NCBI RefSeq assembly: GCF_964340395.1
Contig: NC_135550.1
Coordinates: forward strand, 22,624,676 to 22,688,675
Source: Glandiceps talaboti
Lineage: Eukaryota > Hemichordata > Enteropneusta > Spengelidae
Direction of reading: 5' to 3'
Length of the DNA: 64,000 bases
The notes beneath the pieces were generated by a model, which was not told the origin of the DNA, did not search any database, and saw only the letters and a program-made list of their open reading frames with translations. Position numbers and translations under genes: made by a program. Positions 1 to 15,400 of this stretch are shown piece by piece; the stretch's first letter is position 1; each line of letters starts with the position of its first letter.

Positions 1-188
1 ATACTGCACTGAACAGTATTACATTCAAACTGATGCACCTAAAATGTGCTGGAATAGAACAAATTAAAACTGAAATATTTTCTACTTTTAATGCTTGAAA
101 AAATGAATTTTTGTTTAGAATATGTACTTCCTTTCTGCACTGAATAAAAACTGAAAGTTCATAGTTCAATGTAATGTAATAATTTTAC

Positions 189-3100
189 CTAAAATAATCA
201 GATTTGCATTCATGTGGACATCATTATCAAAAGTCTTCTTGGCACTGATATCTTCCATGCCTGCAAAAAAAAAAATCAAATAGGGACAAGATTGTCACAA
301 AATATGAAACAATGTAGTACAAATATTTCCTATTATGTAAATGTACAGGTTATGGCAATCAAACTCACCATCTAGTGTGGACACAGGTTATGGCAATCAA
401 ACTCACCATCTAGTGTGGACACAGGTTGTGATAATCAAACTCACCATCTAGTGTGGACACAGGTTGTGATAATCAAACTCACCATCTAGTGTGGACACAG
501 GTTATGGCAATCAAACTCACAATCTAGTGTGAACACAGGTTATGGCAATCAAACTCACAATCTAGTGTGAACACAGGTTATGGCAATCAAACTCACCATC
601 TAGTGTGGACACAGGTTGTGATAATCAAACTCACCATCTAGTGTGGACACAGGTTGTGATAATCAAACTCACCATCTAGTGTGGACACAGGTTGTGATAA
701 TCAAACTCACCATCTAGTGTGAACACAGATTGTGGCAATCAAACTCACCATCTAGTGTGTACACAGGATGTGATAATCAAACTCACCATCTAGTGTGGAC
801 ACAGGTTGTGATAATCAAACTCACCATCTAGTGTGTACACAGATTGTGGCAATCAAACTCACCATCTAGTGTGTACACAGGTTGTGATAATCAAACTCAC
901 CATCTAGTGTGGACACAGGTTGTGATAATCAAACTCACCATCTAGTGTGGACACAGGTTATGACAATCAAACTCACCATCTAGTGTGGACACAGGTTGTG
1001 ATAATCAAACTCACCATCTAGTGTGAACACAGGTTGTGATAATCAAACTCACCATCTAGTGTGAACACAGGTTGTGATAATCAAACTCACCATCCAGTGT
1101 GAACACAGGTTGTGATAATCAAACTCACCATCTAGTGTGGACACAGGGTGTGATAATCAAACTCACCATCTAGTGTGGACACAGGGTGTGATAATCAAAC
1201 TCACCATCTAGTGTGAACACAGGTTGTGATAATCAAACTCACCATCTAGTGTGAACACAGGTTGTGATAATCAAACTCACCATCTAGTGTGAACACAGGT
1301 TGTGATAATCAAACTCACCATCTAGTGTGGACACAGGGTGTGATAATCAAACTCACCATCTAGTGTGAACACAGGGTGTGATAATCAAACTCACCATCTA
1401 GTGTGGACACAGGTTGTGATAATCAAAGTCACCATCTAGTGTGGACACAGGTTGTGATAATCAAACTCACCATCTAGTGTGAACACAGGTTGTGATAATC
1501 AAACTCACCATCTAGTGTGGACACAGGGTGTGATAATCAAAGTCACCATCTAGTGTTGACACAGGGTGTGATAATCAAACTCACCATCTAGTGTGGACAC
1601 AGGGTGTGATAATCAAACTCACCATCTAGTGTGGACACAGGGTGTGATAATCAAACTCACCATCTAGTGTGGACACAGGGTGTGATAATCAAACTCACCA
1701 TCTAGTGTGAACACAGGTTGTGATAATCAAACTCACCATCTAGTGTGAACACAGGTTGTGGCAATCAAACTCACCATCTAGTGTGAACACAGGTTGTGAT
1801 AATCAAACTCACCATCTAGTGTGAACACAGGGCGTGGTAATCAAACTCATCATCTAGTGTGAACACAGGGCGTGGTAATCAAACTCACCATCTAGTGTGA
1901 ACACAGGGCGTGGTAATCAAACTCACCATCTAGTGTGAACACAGATTGTGGCAATCAAACTCACCATCTAGTGTGAACACAGGTTGTGATAATCAAACTC
2001 ACCATCTAGTGTGAACACAGGTTGTGATAATCAAACTCACCATCTAGTGTAACTACTTGTTCATCTACTCTGACTCCATCAATCATACCACTGCTTACAA
2101 TATTACCAGTTATGTTCATGCTGCTGAAAGTATTTTCACCTAGATAGAGAAAAAGTGTGTCAAATTAGATGTTATTTCTTTCAAGATGATTTAATTACAC
2201 TGACTATCAATACACTAGTGGACGAAGTCGTAGAAAGTATCAAACTTGTAAGTTTACAAAGTATCATCAATGTGTTATTTATTTGTAAACAACTTGTTGC
2301 TCTTTATCATGACCAAGCTCTGAGGCTGAACTCAAGAATTGTGATAAACTCTTGTCGGACGCCATGTAGAACACTTTTGGCTGTTCTGAATCAACTCCTC
2401 AACTGATATGCAAATCACTGTTAGTAGTACACAATCATACAATCAGACAAGATAAAGATAGCCGTTTTTACTAGTCAGGTTAAATGTACAACATATAATT
2501 ATTGTATAAAAAAAAACCCTGTAGGAGCTTCATGACTATACATTCAAGTTATCATTAACTATAGGTTTATAATGTTACCTGTAAAAGTATTTGGTTCATG
2601 GGAATCCAAGTATATTGCATCTTTTACAATTTGATTGAAATCTACACCATCCACCACACCAAGAACAGTTAGGTTTTTGAAATGTACATCATTTGTTACT
2701 ATGATGTTGTCTTCAAATGTCTTATCTCCTGTTATATCCTGTAAAAGGCGTAGACACCACAATATAGTATACTGTTAGTAATTACTTGTCAATGTACTGT
2801 TCAATTTATGTAATCTACTTGGGCATCGTTTTCATCATTTTATTTTGAAATCGAACAAAATCAAAGCATTTCAAAAAAGATTTTAAAAATACTAATCTAT
2901 ATTCAGAACCACAAGTGCCATAATACTTCTTGTCAACATTGCCCTCCTGATCAATCATGGTCACCACACATACAGCTATTGTGTGGATGACCCCATGAAT
3001 AATTAATTAGCAAAATATTAGCAGATATGATTTGAGTTTGATAAAAGTTCTCAATTGAAGCTGCGTGGTGACTTATCACATCTCTTTGAGGTTCACTAAA

Positions 3101-3344
3101 TCATACATTTCCCAAGGCAAGCCACAGCCTCTATAAGGAAAGTTGTTTATTGTGTGTAGAGAGCAAGTATACAGATCTCTATCCATGAAAACGATATGAT
3201 GATTGGTGGAAGTCTATTGTTGTTGCATTTCACATTTTGGAAAAGTTGGTGTTCCAGTGAAACTTAAATCTCTAACACATTTTACTCAATAGTACAGAGA
3301 TTTATTGTAATGTGGTAACCATGGTGATCATTAAAATTCAATTT

Positions 3345-3430
<86 letters not shown>

Positions 3431-6400
3431 CCAACTGTTCATTGGAAAATTATTAAAATCTTTTGTCAGGGACAAAAAGAACTGCCATGGTTTTTATCAT
3501 AATTGACACTTTGGAAAATGGTTCTAAATTATTTCTAGAAATAACAAGTCATTTCCAACCCTGGTGATTTGTGTAAGTAGTACTTATGCATTCATTTACA
3601 ACTGTATGACTTATGATAGAAACAAACCCAATACAAAGCTAAATGAACACCAACCTGATCATCGTCCAAAGTCACAACAATGTCACTGAATTCAGACAGG
3701 TCTCTCTCATTCACAAGGCCATTAACGTTCAAGTCTCCTTCAATTTGAACTGGACCCTCAAATATGACATTGCTTTCTAGGTGTCCATCCATATTGACTT
3801 TTGGTGTGTTGGCATACAGCTCAGATATGTTGACACCATCTACCTTACCATGTATTGTGATATCATCAACAAACACATCTGGTGAATTACAAGGGAAAAT
3901 TTGATTCGTCAAAATACTTATATTCACACCAGGATTTTAGATTCGATTTTCTATGAATGAGAGGACCATACTTAATTTTTTGCTTATTTTTAAGGGGGAT
4001 GGGGGTGCTGGTGGGGGTGGGTGTTGAGATACATGTAGAAGTTTTCATTAGACAATATGTTACACATCAGAAATGGAAACTAATTGCATAGAACTTACCT
4101 TTCTGAAATGTAATATCACCAATAATGGTTTGTTCTACATTGATTTTGACCACTGATATGTCTAAAATAGAAATGTCCACACTATTCACATGTCCAGTTA
4201 CAGTTACATTACCATCAACAGCTACATTAGGGAAAGTGTAAGAACCTGCAAAGACATAAAACATGCAATATTACTGATACACCTTTTGTACATGCGAGAC
4301 TCGGTAACAATTATGGTTAACTCAACTGACACATTCAATCTTTTTAGTTTTGACAGAATTGTAGACAGTTTTACAAGTGAGCAAGGTTCACTAAAGTTGA
4401 CTCTAGGAACATGGCATGGTTTGAATATTAGGACAGAAACATGTCTGACATGTGCACCATTAAATTATCCAAATATATACAGCTGACAGAACTTTCACTC
4501 TTTGCAGCTGACTTGAGCCAACTCCTGAGAAGAGTCTCTGTAAAACACACTTCTGTGGTAATTGCAAGACACAAAACAGTAAAATGGAATGACATTAGGT
4601 ATCCTAGTTGATAAATTATTTACACCTGAAACCAAGTGAAATGTTCTATTTTAATACATAAATTTGTCTAAAAATGAATATCATAGAAAACAAAAATTGT
4701 TAAGAATGATATGGTGTATAATAGTATAGTGGTAAATCTGTAGGTTATAATTGCCTTACCAGTGATAGTTTGTGTTGTTGATTTCCTAAACAGCTGTTCA
4801 CTTATATCTATTGAATTCACTGTATCTATAACAGTGATGTCACCATTCACTTGGAAACCATCGTTAAATGTCTGGACAAAGAAGAGAAAGATTGCAAATC
4901 ATCACATGTCAAGACAGTGTCACTTGTAAAATACACCACTCCTATATTTCAAATATACCAGTCTCATTAATTCATAGGAACACGTACCTCTATTCTAGAT
5001 ATTTTCAAGATCAAGACTATTACAGCTAGCATGTTAAATACCCCGACTTTAATTCTCTCTCAGTTAGACAAGTTTATAAATGAGATCTCCTTTTAAGGAA
5101 AAACTGGCATTTACCAGAGATATACACATGCATAGATTTTACTTGTGTTTGTCTTTTACACAATGTGTTGAAAGTGATAACAATAATTTATTTTTTGCTA
5201 ACTTTAAAACTGTAATGAGTACACCAAACAATTTACATCGAGATCTCATAAAACATATAATCTACCTGATTAAAATAAATATTTCAAAACACGGTAGGTT
5301 AGCATTTTGGCAAAAACCACAAACCTTGTTGGCAGTGATCACTTGAGGTTGGTCATTACGTACAACATCATTAGCCAGGAATTCTAAATCGACTCCATCA
5401 ATTGAACCATCAACAATCAGCTTATTGACAATTCTCACATTGTCAGCAAATTCCTGTAAAAACAGTTGATAAATGAAAAATGTTGACATATGTGATTGTG
5501 CAATAAAAATAGTACACTCTGACACTTTTTTTTTTATTTTAGACACGACGTTTATTGCTTTTTTTTGTGCACTCTGACACTTTAACTCATATTCCATTTA
5601 AAAAACTGTCAAAACTTTCTTTTGACCACATTCAGATGTAAAAATATCTCTTGCATACAATATGGTCCTATGGTCCAATCTTCACCCCTTCAAATTATTT
5701 GCAACTTGTAGTTTGACCTTTCAACTCTGACCTTTCTTCCTGTAACAGTCTGTCTACCACCAGTGTACAAGGCATCAGTTTTTAGTTTAGCCAAGTCAAC
5801 CCCGTCAACCAATGCATTTGCCACAACATCAGAATTCATATAGACCGTACCTGAAATTAGCAAAAATATACATAAAAGAATGTTTTAAAGCACGTTCTTT
5901 TTCTTTTGATCAACATTTGGAGACAGATTAAGAAATGATAACCAATCTTAGATATGTCACAGTAGAAATACAATGAGGCAGCATATGTAATAAACAATAC
6001 TGAAAATGGCAAATCTGAGATCTGCCAATTCTGCCAAACTTTTTTTTACACAAGTTTACTTCAGACTTCAAACATTTTCTTCAAATCCAATCCAACCTTT
6101 CAAAAGTGTTAATGATAATGTATTCCTACTTGTATCATACAGGCACAGGAAGTTGATTTTTCTACTAAAAATTGGAACTCACTTCTTACTAAATCCCTGA
6201 ACACAAGTGCTAATAAAAGGACCACTGAATAAGAGTCAATCATGACGACATGAAATTTATCAATCTCATTTCAAATTAAAATGCATTGTGCTAGGGGGTC
6301 ATATGCTGCATAGCATCTTGGGTAAAATGAGAATAATTCCCTGATTCGTGACCAACATAAAGTACTGGAGTTTTTTGGGTATCTAACTTTTGCCTTTTCA

Positions 6401-9400
6401 TTTTTTGGTCAGAACGTACGGTATCTAACTTTTGCCTTTTCGTTGTTTTTTCCCTCCAAATCTTACAACTTGACAGCACAAATCTGACATATAAAATACT
6501 TGCTCAATTGCCACTTTTGTTTTATCTGCCACCTTTGGCTGTTGGCTGAAAGAGGATTGTTGCAATATCTATAACTCACCTCGGTGGTAAAGTTATATTA
6601 AAGGTACTACTGATAGACAGTAAGACATAAAAAAAAATTTAAATTAATATAATTTTAATATATTAAAAAAATAAATACGTCAACATACTAGTGAATGTCT
6701 TCTTTCCTATGATAGTTTGGTCTTTGGTCAATGAGAGTATAGTGTCAGCCAAATCTACAAGTTGGATTTCATTGACTGTTCCAGACACAGCTATATCACC
6801 ATCAACGTGTACAGTATCATGGAAATCAAAATCTCCTTCAATAGTCTAGAAATAAAATACAGAAAACATTTTAACACCTAACTTACATTTCTTGCATCAT
6901 TTGAACAGCAAACTATATAGTGTACATGCAATCTGCTCAACTTATTATTGGTATGTAGATTTTCATTTGTATCCATCATTGCTATGCTTGAAATTTTCCT
7001 TTCCACATTTTATTAACAAATGGAAATCACAAAACAAATAATCTGGTTTTACACAAAGATGAATAATTGTATTCCTTATCTACCCAGAACACACAGCTGT
7101 AATTTCTAAACACCTGATGTACCTCAAAATGATATTCATTTTTAAACTCCAAGAATAAACCAAGGAATTATTGCTGTTGATGTCAGTGAAAGTGTCAGTA
7201 TTTTGAGTTTCTTGAATTTTATTCAGAATGTGAGAATGATTGATAGGTGACATTTGACCTATTGTGTGCTTAATACTGGTTTGCTACAAGTTTTAGAAAT
7301 TATTCGATGTTTGATCTCTAAATTTTGTTTTTTAACCAACAGTATGCAAATTGAGTAGAAAATTGGCTGAAATGATGGGTTTTTTAATACCAGAATCATC
7401 CAACTTTCCTTATATTACCTGATCAGTTGATAGTGTAATCCTCTCTGCATCAAATTCTTCCAAGTCGACTCCATCTATTTTCCCAGTGATGTTAATATTA
7501 CCATCCACAGTTAAAGCTTCCTCCATTACAACACGGTCAAACATTAGATTTCCTGTTTAAATCAAATGTACACACTTAAATACTAAAAATTGTTCTCATT
7601 CACGAACTTTACAAAAATAGCAGCCATTATTGCTTATTTCCTATATATATAGACACTTCTTTTTGAGTTGATCAAAGATGACATGCAAGATATTTTTTTG
7701 AAAGAACAATAACACAGGAGAAAAATATGTTAAAAGATGATCTAAAGTTGGGTAAATATTACCTAACCTGTAAAAATTTGAAAACAGGAGAGACATATCT
7801 GAGTACATATTTTCTAACCTGTGACAATTTGTTGTGCATTTGTCATCATAACTTGTTGTGATAGATCCACCCCATCCACAGTTCCACTCACATCAACTGA
7901 ACCCTTGACTCCAACATTACCAGTGAAGGTCTTGTGACCAGCTATGCTCTGATCAGCCGATATATTTACCATTTCACTCACTAATCTATCTAAGTCAACA
8001 CCATCAACAAGTCCATTGACTTCAATATTACGTTCAGCTGTAAAACCCTCAAGGAAATTATATATGCCTGTAATGATATAATAGCAGAATATACACTTAG
8101 TGTTATAAGAGCATAATTTTTAGCAATCCAATCCTGAATGAACCTCAAATCATAAATCAAAATCTTCAAATCATAAAACAATCAATCTACTTTTATTAAT
8201 ACATTTGGTTCTATATCAGCAAAACCCACATTTTGCACATCCTAGCTGACACACAAATGAACATTCACATTCCACTAACAAATACCAAATATGATATATG
8301 AAATACCATGAAGGCACAGCAGAAGAGTAAATGTCTTTGGTCATAAAAACCATAGTTTCAACTTTTGTTATGATCTCTTCAATTATTTAAGATAATAATT
8401 CAACAAAATATATGCTGAAGACATGTAAAGTATATATGCAATCTAATACTCTACACTCACATGAGTTGTGACAATTTGAACTAGGTTTACAATATTACAA
8501 ATACAAGTTGTATTCAGAGAAGTATGATCCACATTTAATTTTAATGTATGGGTAAATATTATAAAACGATTTCTGTAGTTATGGATGATATAGTAATGCT
8601 GTCACCCCTCTCATACAACTTTATATATGCACAAATAATATCCATTCACTTACCCATGATGTTTTGGTCACCATATTTCATCAGGAATTCCGAGACATAG
8701 TCCCGACCATTCAGCAGGCCTTCTACATTAATGAAACCTTTACCATCAGCTATTGTGACATCATTTTTAAAGGTTTTCTTTCCTGTAATGGTTTGGGCTA
8801 AAAATAGAAGATGAGTCAGGTTCTTTTTCTACCTCAACAGAATTTCAAATCATGTCAAATATGTTTTACTAATAAGATAGAAAAATTGCGATGAGTACTT
8901 GCATTAAATTGAGTTCAAAGGATTAACAAGTAATGTTTGTCTGTGGTCGTCTGATTTGCTTGGGTGGATTTCAAGTTTTTTGTTTGTTGACAAATACAAT
9001 CCACATAAAGTATAAAGCTCTTATCAATCCAAAGCTCTGACCATTATGTTGAATTTGGTTTATCTGCACGACGGCAGAGTTCACTTGAGGACAAAGTTTT
9101 TTGTAAATCGTGTAAGTGTCTGCTCAGACACAAAGTTTTGTGTAGTGTCATAGTGTCAATAGTTACTAGCATGGTTTTCTTAGCATGGATCCCCAAGGCA
9201 CAAGTGTGAATTGTAAATCAGTGCCTGCTGAATTTAAAGTTTGAGAAAAATACTTGTTTAACAGGATCCATTAGATAAATCATTTCTTTGCACTGCAAGT
9301 GTGAAAGGGCATGACTGAGCAAACGTTGCCATAGTGATGGTTGCTAAACACTATAGTTACTATTTGTTTGTAGGTAAACACAGTATGTGTATATGAATTA

Positions 9401-12400
9401 AAAAGAATTTCAACAAAATCTTACTCTGATGACTATTTTGCAAGACCGCATCCTCAAATAAGTTGTCCAGTTCTAGTCCATTCACTGTCCCTTTAATTAT
9501 TATTTTGCCATCAATAACAACTGGGCTGCTAAATATTACATCATCTGAAAAGTTTCAAATATTTCAAGAACTATAAAAAACATGAAAATATTACAGCAAT
9601 GCAAATTACAACACAGTAAAAAGATATATTTTTAAGGCAAGAATACGATTTGCAGTAAAGAACAGAAAGTGGCCATTATACTGTTGGATTCTACTTTATT
9701 TCCATACAAGTAGTTTAAAATGAATCATTTCAGTTCGTGGGTAATTTACCTATACCATAAATCACTCAGAAATGGTCATGTGACTGAAATTGAACCTGCA
9801 GATGATTCTGATGAAGGCTACTTAGTAATAACAAAACTGAACTCAAAAAGTATTCATTCTCACGTACACATAATTTATGTTGTAAATGGTGTCAGCATAC
9901 AAACTGTCTTGTCATTCCCACCATGTACAAGAATCTAGATAAAATGATGTACATACTTACATGGAATAATCTGATTTGTTGAATTGGTGACAACCACTCT
10001 ATTCAAGTCAGATACCTTTACACCATCAACGGTTCCATCTACAATGATATCACCCTGTGATTGCATTCCATTCTCAAACAATATAGACCCAGTGATATTT
10101 TGTTCACCTGAAAAAGAAATAAACCCAGTTTTCAAATCTGAGGCAACCAAAATGTGGGTGTCATTGTTAGTAAACTTCTTGCTCAGAATATAAGCCTGGA
10201 TTATGGTTTCTAAAATTTGAAGAGAAACAATTGTATTGATACCATCTGTTAATCTGACAATGTTACCATGGAAACGATCCTGAATTCCCATCATCATCAT
10301 CATCTGTACATATTTACCACACTGTATTTACCAGTTAATGTGACCACTTCTGACAGTTCAACGCCATCCACTAGGCCGCCAACATCTGCATTGCCCTCTA
10401 GTGTTAACAAACTTGTAAAAGTCTTTTCTCCAGTAATTTCTTGGTCACCTGTAAGAGATATGAAACAATAAAATTCACGTTTTTTATGGGCATTAACAAG
10501 AAATGAAAAGTGTTAAACTTGAAAATTCTAACAACAATGGAAACCAGAAGACTATAAATTTTGCTCCTGGCTATCTTAATCAGTTGCTAACCCAACGTAG
10601 CTCCAGCCATGCTTTATGCAGTAACTCACGGAACAAAATTTACTTATACCAACCACTCAAAAATACTGCTAAGTTATTATGGTGATAGAGCATTCTCAAT
10701 TTGTGCCCCACGCTTGTGGAATGCTCTGCCATCATATCTGCAGAGTGTCACTACATTCCAGGCATTTAAATCAGGTGTTAAGACCTATTTCTTCAATAAG
10801 ACTTTTGCTTGAGTCTGTTTTTGTACTCGTGTTTCTGTGCTTTGTAAAACGCATTGTGATAGTGATATGGAATGTGCTATATAAGAAAATTAGATTAGAT
10901 TAGATTAGATTGTAAATCTTTTAGCTGTAGTTGTCGTAACATTTTGTTTAGTCATGATATATGCTAAAGTTCATCTACTACCGGGTAACTTTATAGGATT
11001 CTGTGATCTAATTACTTTTGGGACTAGCAATGATAAATGGAAAATTATCTTTATTTGACTGAAATGCAAGAAGAGTTCCTAAAATGGACATTAGAAGCCA
11101 ATGATCACTTTGAACCAAACAGCGCCCTCTAGCAATAAAACTTAATACTGCAATATTTCATTCAGACAGCTAGTGATTAATTGAAATATTCAAATACGTG
11201 TAATATGGTCATGTAACATCCTTCTGTATAACATACCATGATAGGGTTTTTTCTGAGTAAAGAGTGTCTGTCGTCAAATCCAAATACAGTCTCTGTTTTT
11301 GTGTGAAACATAATCATACCATTTTATAGCTATCAATATGAGATGCTCTTTATTTGGAAACAAATACTTTATTATACATTTGAGAAGTCCAACATTATGG
11401 ATACTTGACATTTGTATACAGATTAACAGTTACTATGGCAACAAAATAATAACAGGACCACTGTTTTAAACTTAAAGTACATCAAAATGTTTGTTTTACC
11501 AGAAAACCTGAGAATATCTTCTGAGACGTCAATACCATCAATAAGTCCATCAACAATGAGATTGCCATGAATTATCACTGGGTCTTCAAATACAGTGTTA
11601 CCAGTAATCTATGCAATACAGAAATTATTCAAATATAGCGTCCATTACTTTTTTTTATTCATAACAATACAATACAGTAATGGCCGAATCAATGAAATCA
11701 CTGTAGATTGACGACAAAGGCAGACAGACATATAAACATGATTATCATTGCATCACCTCCTTTGTGTTACTTATCACGGAAAGATATTTAATGTTCCAAA
11801 ATTTAACAATACAAATAATAATGATAAGAAAATCACTGTAAACCCACTTTAGCAAATACTTGACACTCAAGATTACTTAAAAAATCTAACAACTCCAGTT
11901 ATAATGACACAGGCATTACCGTAAAGTCCTCGTGCAGTTTAGCTGCTAGTTGGTCAACATCTGACAGATCGATACCATTGACAAACCCATTAACTGTAAA
12001 ACTTCCATTTACAGTTAGTGATTGGGTAAAGGTCTTTGCACCTATGACATGACAATATTGAAACATTGATGAAGTTGGAATCTTCAGTATGATTTAGGGG
12101 AAAGAAAGCAGAATGAAATGCAAGCATAGACATACAAGATATTCATATATACGTAACATTTATATATCAATTTACAGTCAGCAACTGAGTACAAGTGTTT
12201 GCACCATACAACATGACAATTAAAATAGATTCTTGAATATGGGAGTTTCAGTATTATAGTATGGGGAAAACAGAATGAAACACCACAAACATAGACATTC
12301 GTTCATAGTCAGTGGCAGGATAAAAGTATTTCACCATGTCACTTTGACACATTGGAAATAGATAATTCATGAAGGTAGCAACTTGCGGAATTGGACCGGA

Positions 12401-15400
12401 AGACTAATGGAGAAAACAGAATAAACAGTGCAGATATTATACATTTCATTGCCTATATCAATGGGCAAGTAGAGAGTTGTTTACATGTATATTTGCCTTA
12501 CCAGAGATGGTTTGATCACCACGTGTTTGTAAGGTGTCATCATACAGGTCTGATATCTCCACCAGGTCTACTCTTCCATTCACTATCAAATCACCAGCAA
12601 TCTCCACAGAGTCAAACACCTTGTGACCTGTCAGATGTCAATGTAATGGTATTAGAGTCAAACATCTTGTGACTTGTCAGATGTTAATTTTGTAATGGTA
12701 TTAGAGTCAAACACCATGTGACCTGTCAGATGTGAATGTAATGGTATTAGAGTCAAACATCATGTGACCTGTCAGATGTGAATGTAATGGTATTAGAGTC
12801 AAACATCTTGTGACCTGTCAGATGTTAATTTTGTAATGGTATTAGAGTCAAACACCATGTGACTTGTCAGATGTTAATTTTGTAATGGTATTAGAGTCAA
12901 ACACCATGTGACCTGTCAGATGTGAATGTAATGGTATTAGAGTCAAACACCATGTGACCTGTCAGATGTTAATGTAATGGTATTAGAGTCAAACACCATG
13001 TGACCTGTCAGATGTGAATGTAATGGTATTAGAGTCAAACACCATGTGACCTGTCAGATGTTAATGTAATGGTATTAGAGTCAAACACCATGTGACTTGT
13101 CAGATGTTAATTTTGTAATGGTATTAGAGTCAAACACCATGTGACCTGTCAGATGTCAATGTAATGGTATTAGAGTCAAACACCATGTGACCTGTCAGAT
13201 GTTAATGTAATGGTATTAGAGTCAAACACCATGTGACCTGTCAGATGTCAATGTAATGGTATTAGAGTCAAACACCATGTGACCTGTCAGATGTGAATGT
13301 AATGGTATTAGAGTCAAACACCATGTGACCTGTCAGATGTCAATGTAATGGTATTAGAGTCAAACACCATGTGACCTGTCAGATGTCAATGTAATGGTAT
13401 TAGAGTCAAACACCATGTGACCTGTCAGATGTGAATGTAATGATACAGAAAGTGATAAATTGAATGACATTTCCATGATTCAAATTTTTGTCCTATCATA
13501 GCTTAAGTTCCTTGTAAACTTAAAGCTTGTCTAAGGAGTTGATTTAAAAATATGGTTAACATATTAATTTTTTCTTTGGTGATGTAAATATTAATTCCCA
13601 TAATACTGGTATATCTAGTATTATATGGGAATGAATCAGATTTGAAAAACAAAACATTTGAACGTTGTAACTAGGTGCATTGCATTGTTAAATTGTGCTT
13701 CCATGTAATTGGAGAACAGTCAGTTGGTTAGAATTCCTACTTGCCTGTAATGACATTATGTGAATGCAAACTGACAACTTCTTCACTGATCTGTATACCA
13801 CTGACTGTAGCCGAGTCAAAGAAATCTGCATTGCCTTCAATCACTGTATTTGCTGACTCAGCAAACTGCTTCACTCCTGGAATTGAACATTTGCAGTATA
13901 AAACATGCATTAGGAAAATGTTGAAAGGATTTTCAAAATTTTATTTAGCAGTTAAATTGTAAATCTACCAAAGAAGGCTACATTGAGAACTCTATCCTCA
14001 AGTTTGGGTTTGCATATGAATCTTGCATTAGGCCAATATTGTACTCATTGCAGTTCATATAGTTCATTTTAAAGTTTATTTTGCAGTTTTGAAATCCACT
14101 GTTTGCTGAAATAATACTTCTTGATTTGATTTTCTTTCTAAATCTGTGGAACTTACAAAAACAAAACATCTATATTGTATTTCCATGGAAACTCAGAGCA
14201 CTATAGAATTATAAGCAATCTAAATTTGGAGGAACCAGGATGTGTATACTCCTTTATAATGTACTTGTCTCTATCTCTTAGCTACTCACTGGTAGGTGAA
14301 ATGTTCACAAGATTTTAAATTTGACAAGAATACAAATCATATTAAAATCTTGCACACACACATGTTTATGTGAAGGACAACATGCAGGTAAATTTTAACA
14401 TTTTAAAAAAATCAATGTGAAGGTTCCCCACCAAAACTATGGTGCAAACTTTGTAAATAGAATCAGTTTAGTACCCCCCCCCCCCCCCACCCACCCAACA
14501 ATTGTTACTGTATGGTCCCAAACTTTAGCAAAACCATCACCTGATATAGTTCTTTGGTCAAGGTCAGTAAATATGATGTCAGTTGAAAGGTCAACACCAT
14601 TTATCACCATTTCTGGCTGCATTTCAACATTTCCATGAACAGTGACATCTTGAGTAAACATTTGCTCTCCAAGGATTGCACGTTGGTCATTCAACCTATC
14701 AAAATTACAAATCAAATATTAATATCAAAAAGTGATATCATACTAACACAGTTGGATGAGTGGCTAATAAACTATGATTTTCTAAAAATGACTTAAACAA
14801 CACAGGCATTGATTGTCATGTAGACTCATTCGGTACATGTAAATGACCAGTAATATAGAAAAAAAAGCACCATCAATGTTTTGTTTGAAAGCTGTCAGAC
14901 ACAGCTTGAGGGCTTCAACTGCAAAGTACATCTGCAACTGATGATATCTGTAAACTTGTCAAACTTCTTTCTCATTCTTACATTGTAATATGTAAAAACC
15001 ACAACCCATAGCAGGTACATTGACACAATAATATCACTCAAGCAAGGAAGTGACAAGATCACATTTTTCAAAAGATTAACTACTGCTGTGTTTGTGTATG
15101 TGTGTGTATTAAACATATCGATTTCAATACAATATCTGTAAACTTATTTTAACCTGACAGCCTCTCCATTCAGCTTATCAAGATCAACACCATTGATATC
15201 AGACACTTTCAGATTTTGAGCAGTAACAGCGCCCTCAACAGTCAGACGAGTAATAATTTTCCTTCCTGTGATATCTTGGTTGGAGTCTAAAGTTACAGCA
15301 TCTGAGGACAAATGTCAAGTTGAAAAATAACTGTTTACACTTCATGATTTGAGAGAAAGGTTTAGACAAGGAAAGACCAGAAGGCAGGTATATATCTAAG

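Noticed and set aside
345-2040. Possible CRISPR array
   Set aside because: Repeats are directly adjacent with no variable spacers, and the context is a spliced animal gene.
10268-10471. 67-aa plus-strand open frame with a His run
   Set aside because: Antisense to exon 18 of the EAR gene and a short CAT repeat.
12391-12672. 93-aa plus-strand open frame
   Set aside because: It is antisense to exon 15 of the EAR gene, whose minus-strand frame and splice sites are consistent.
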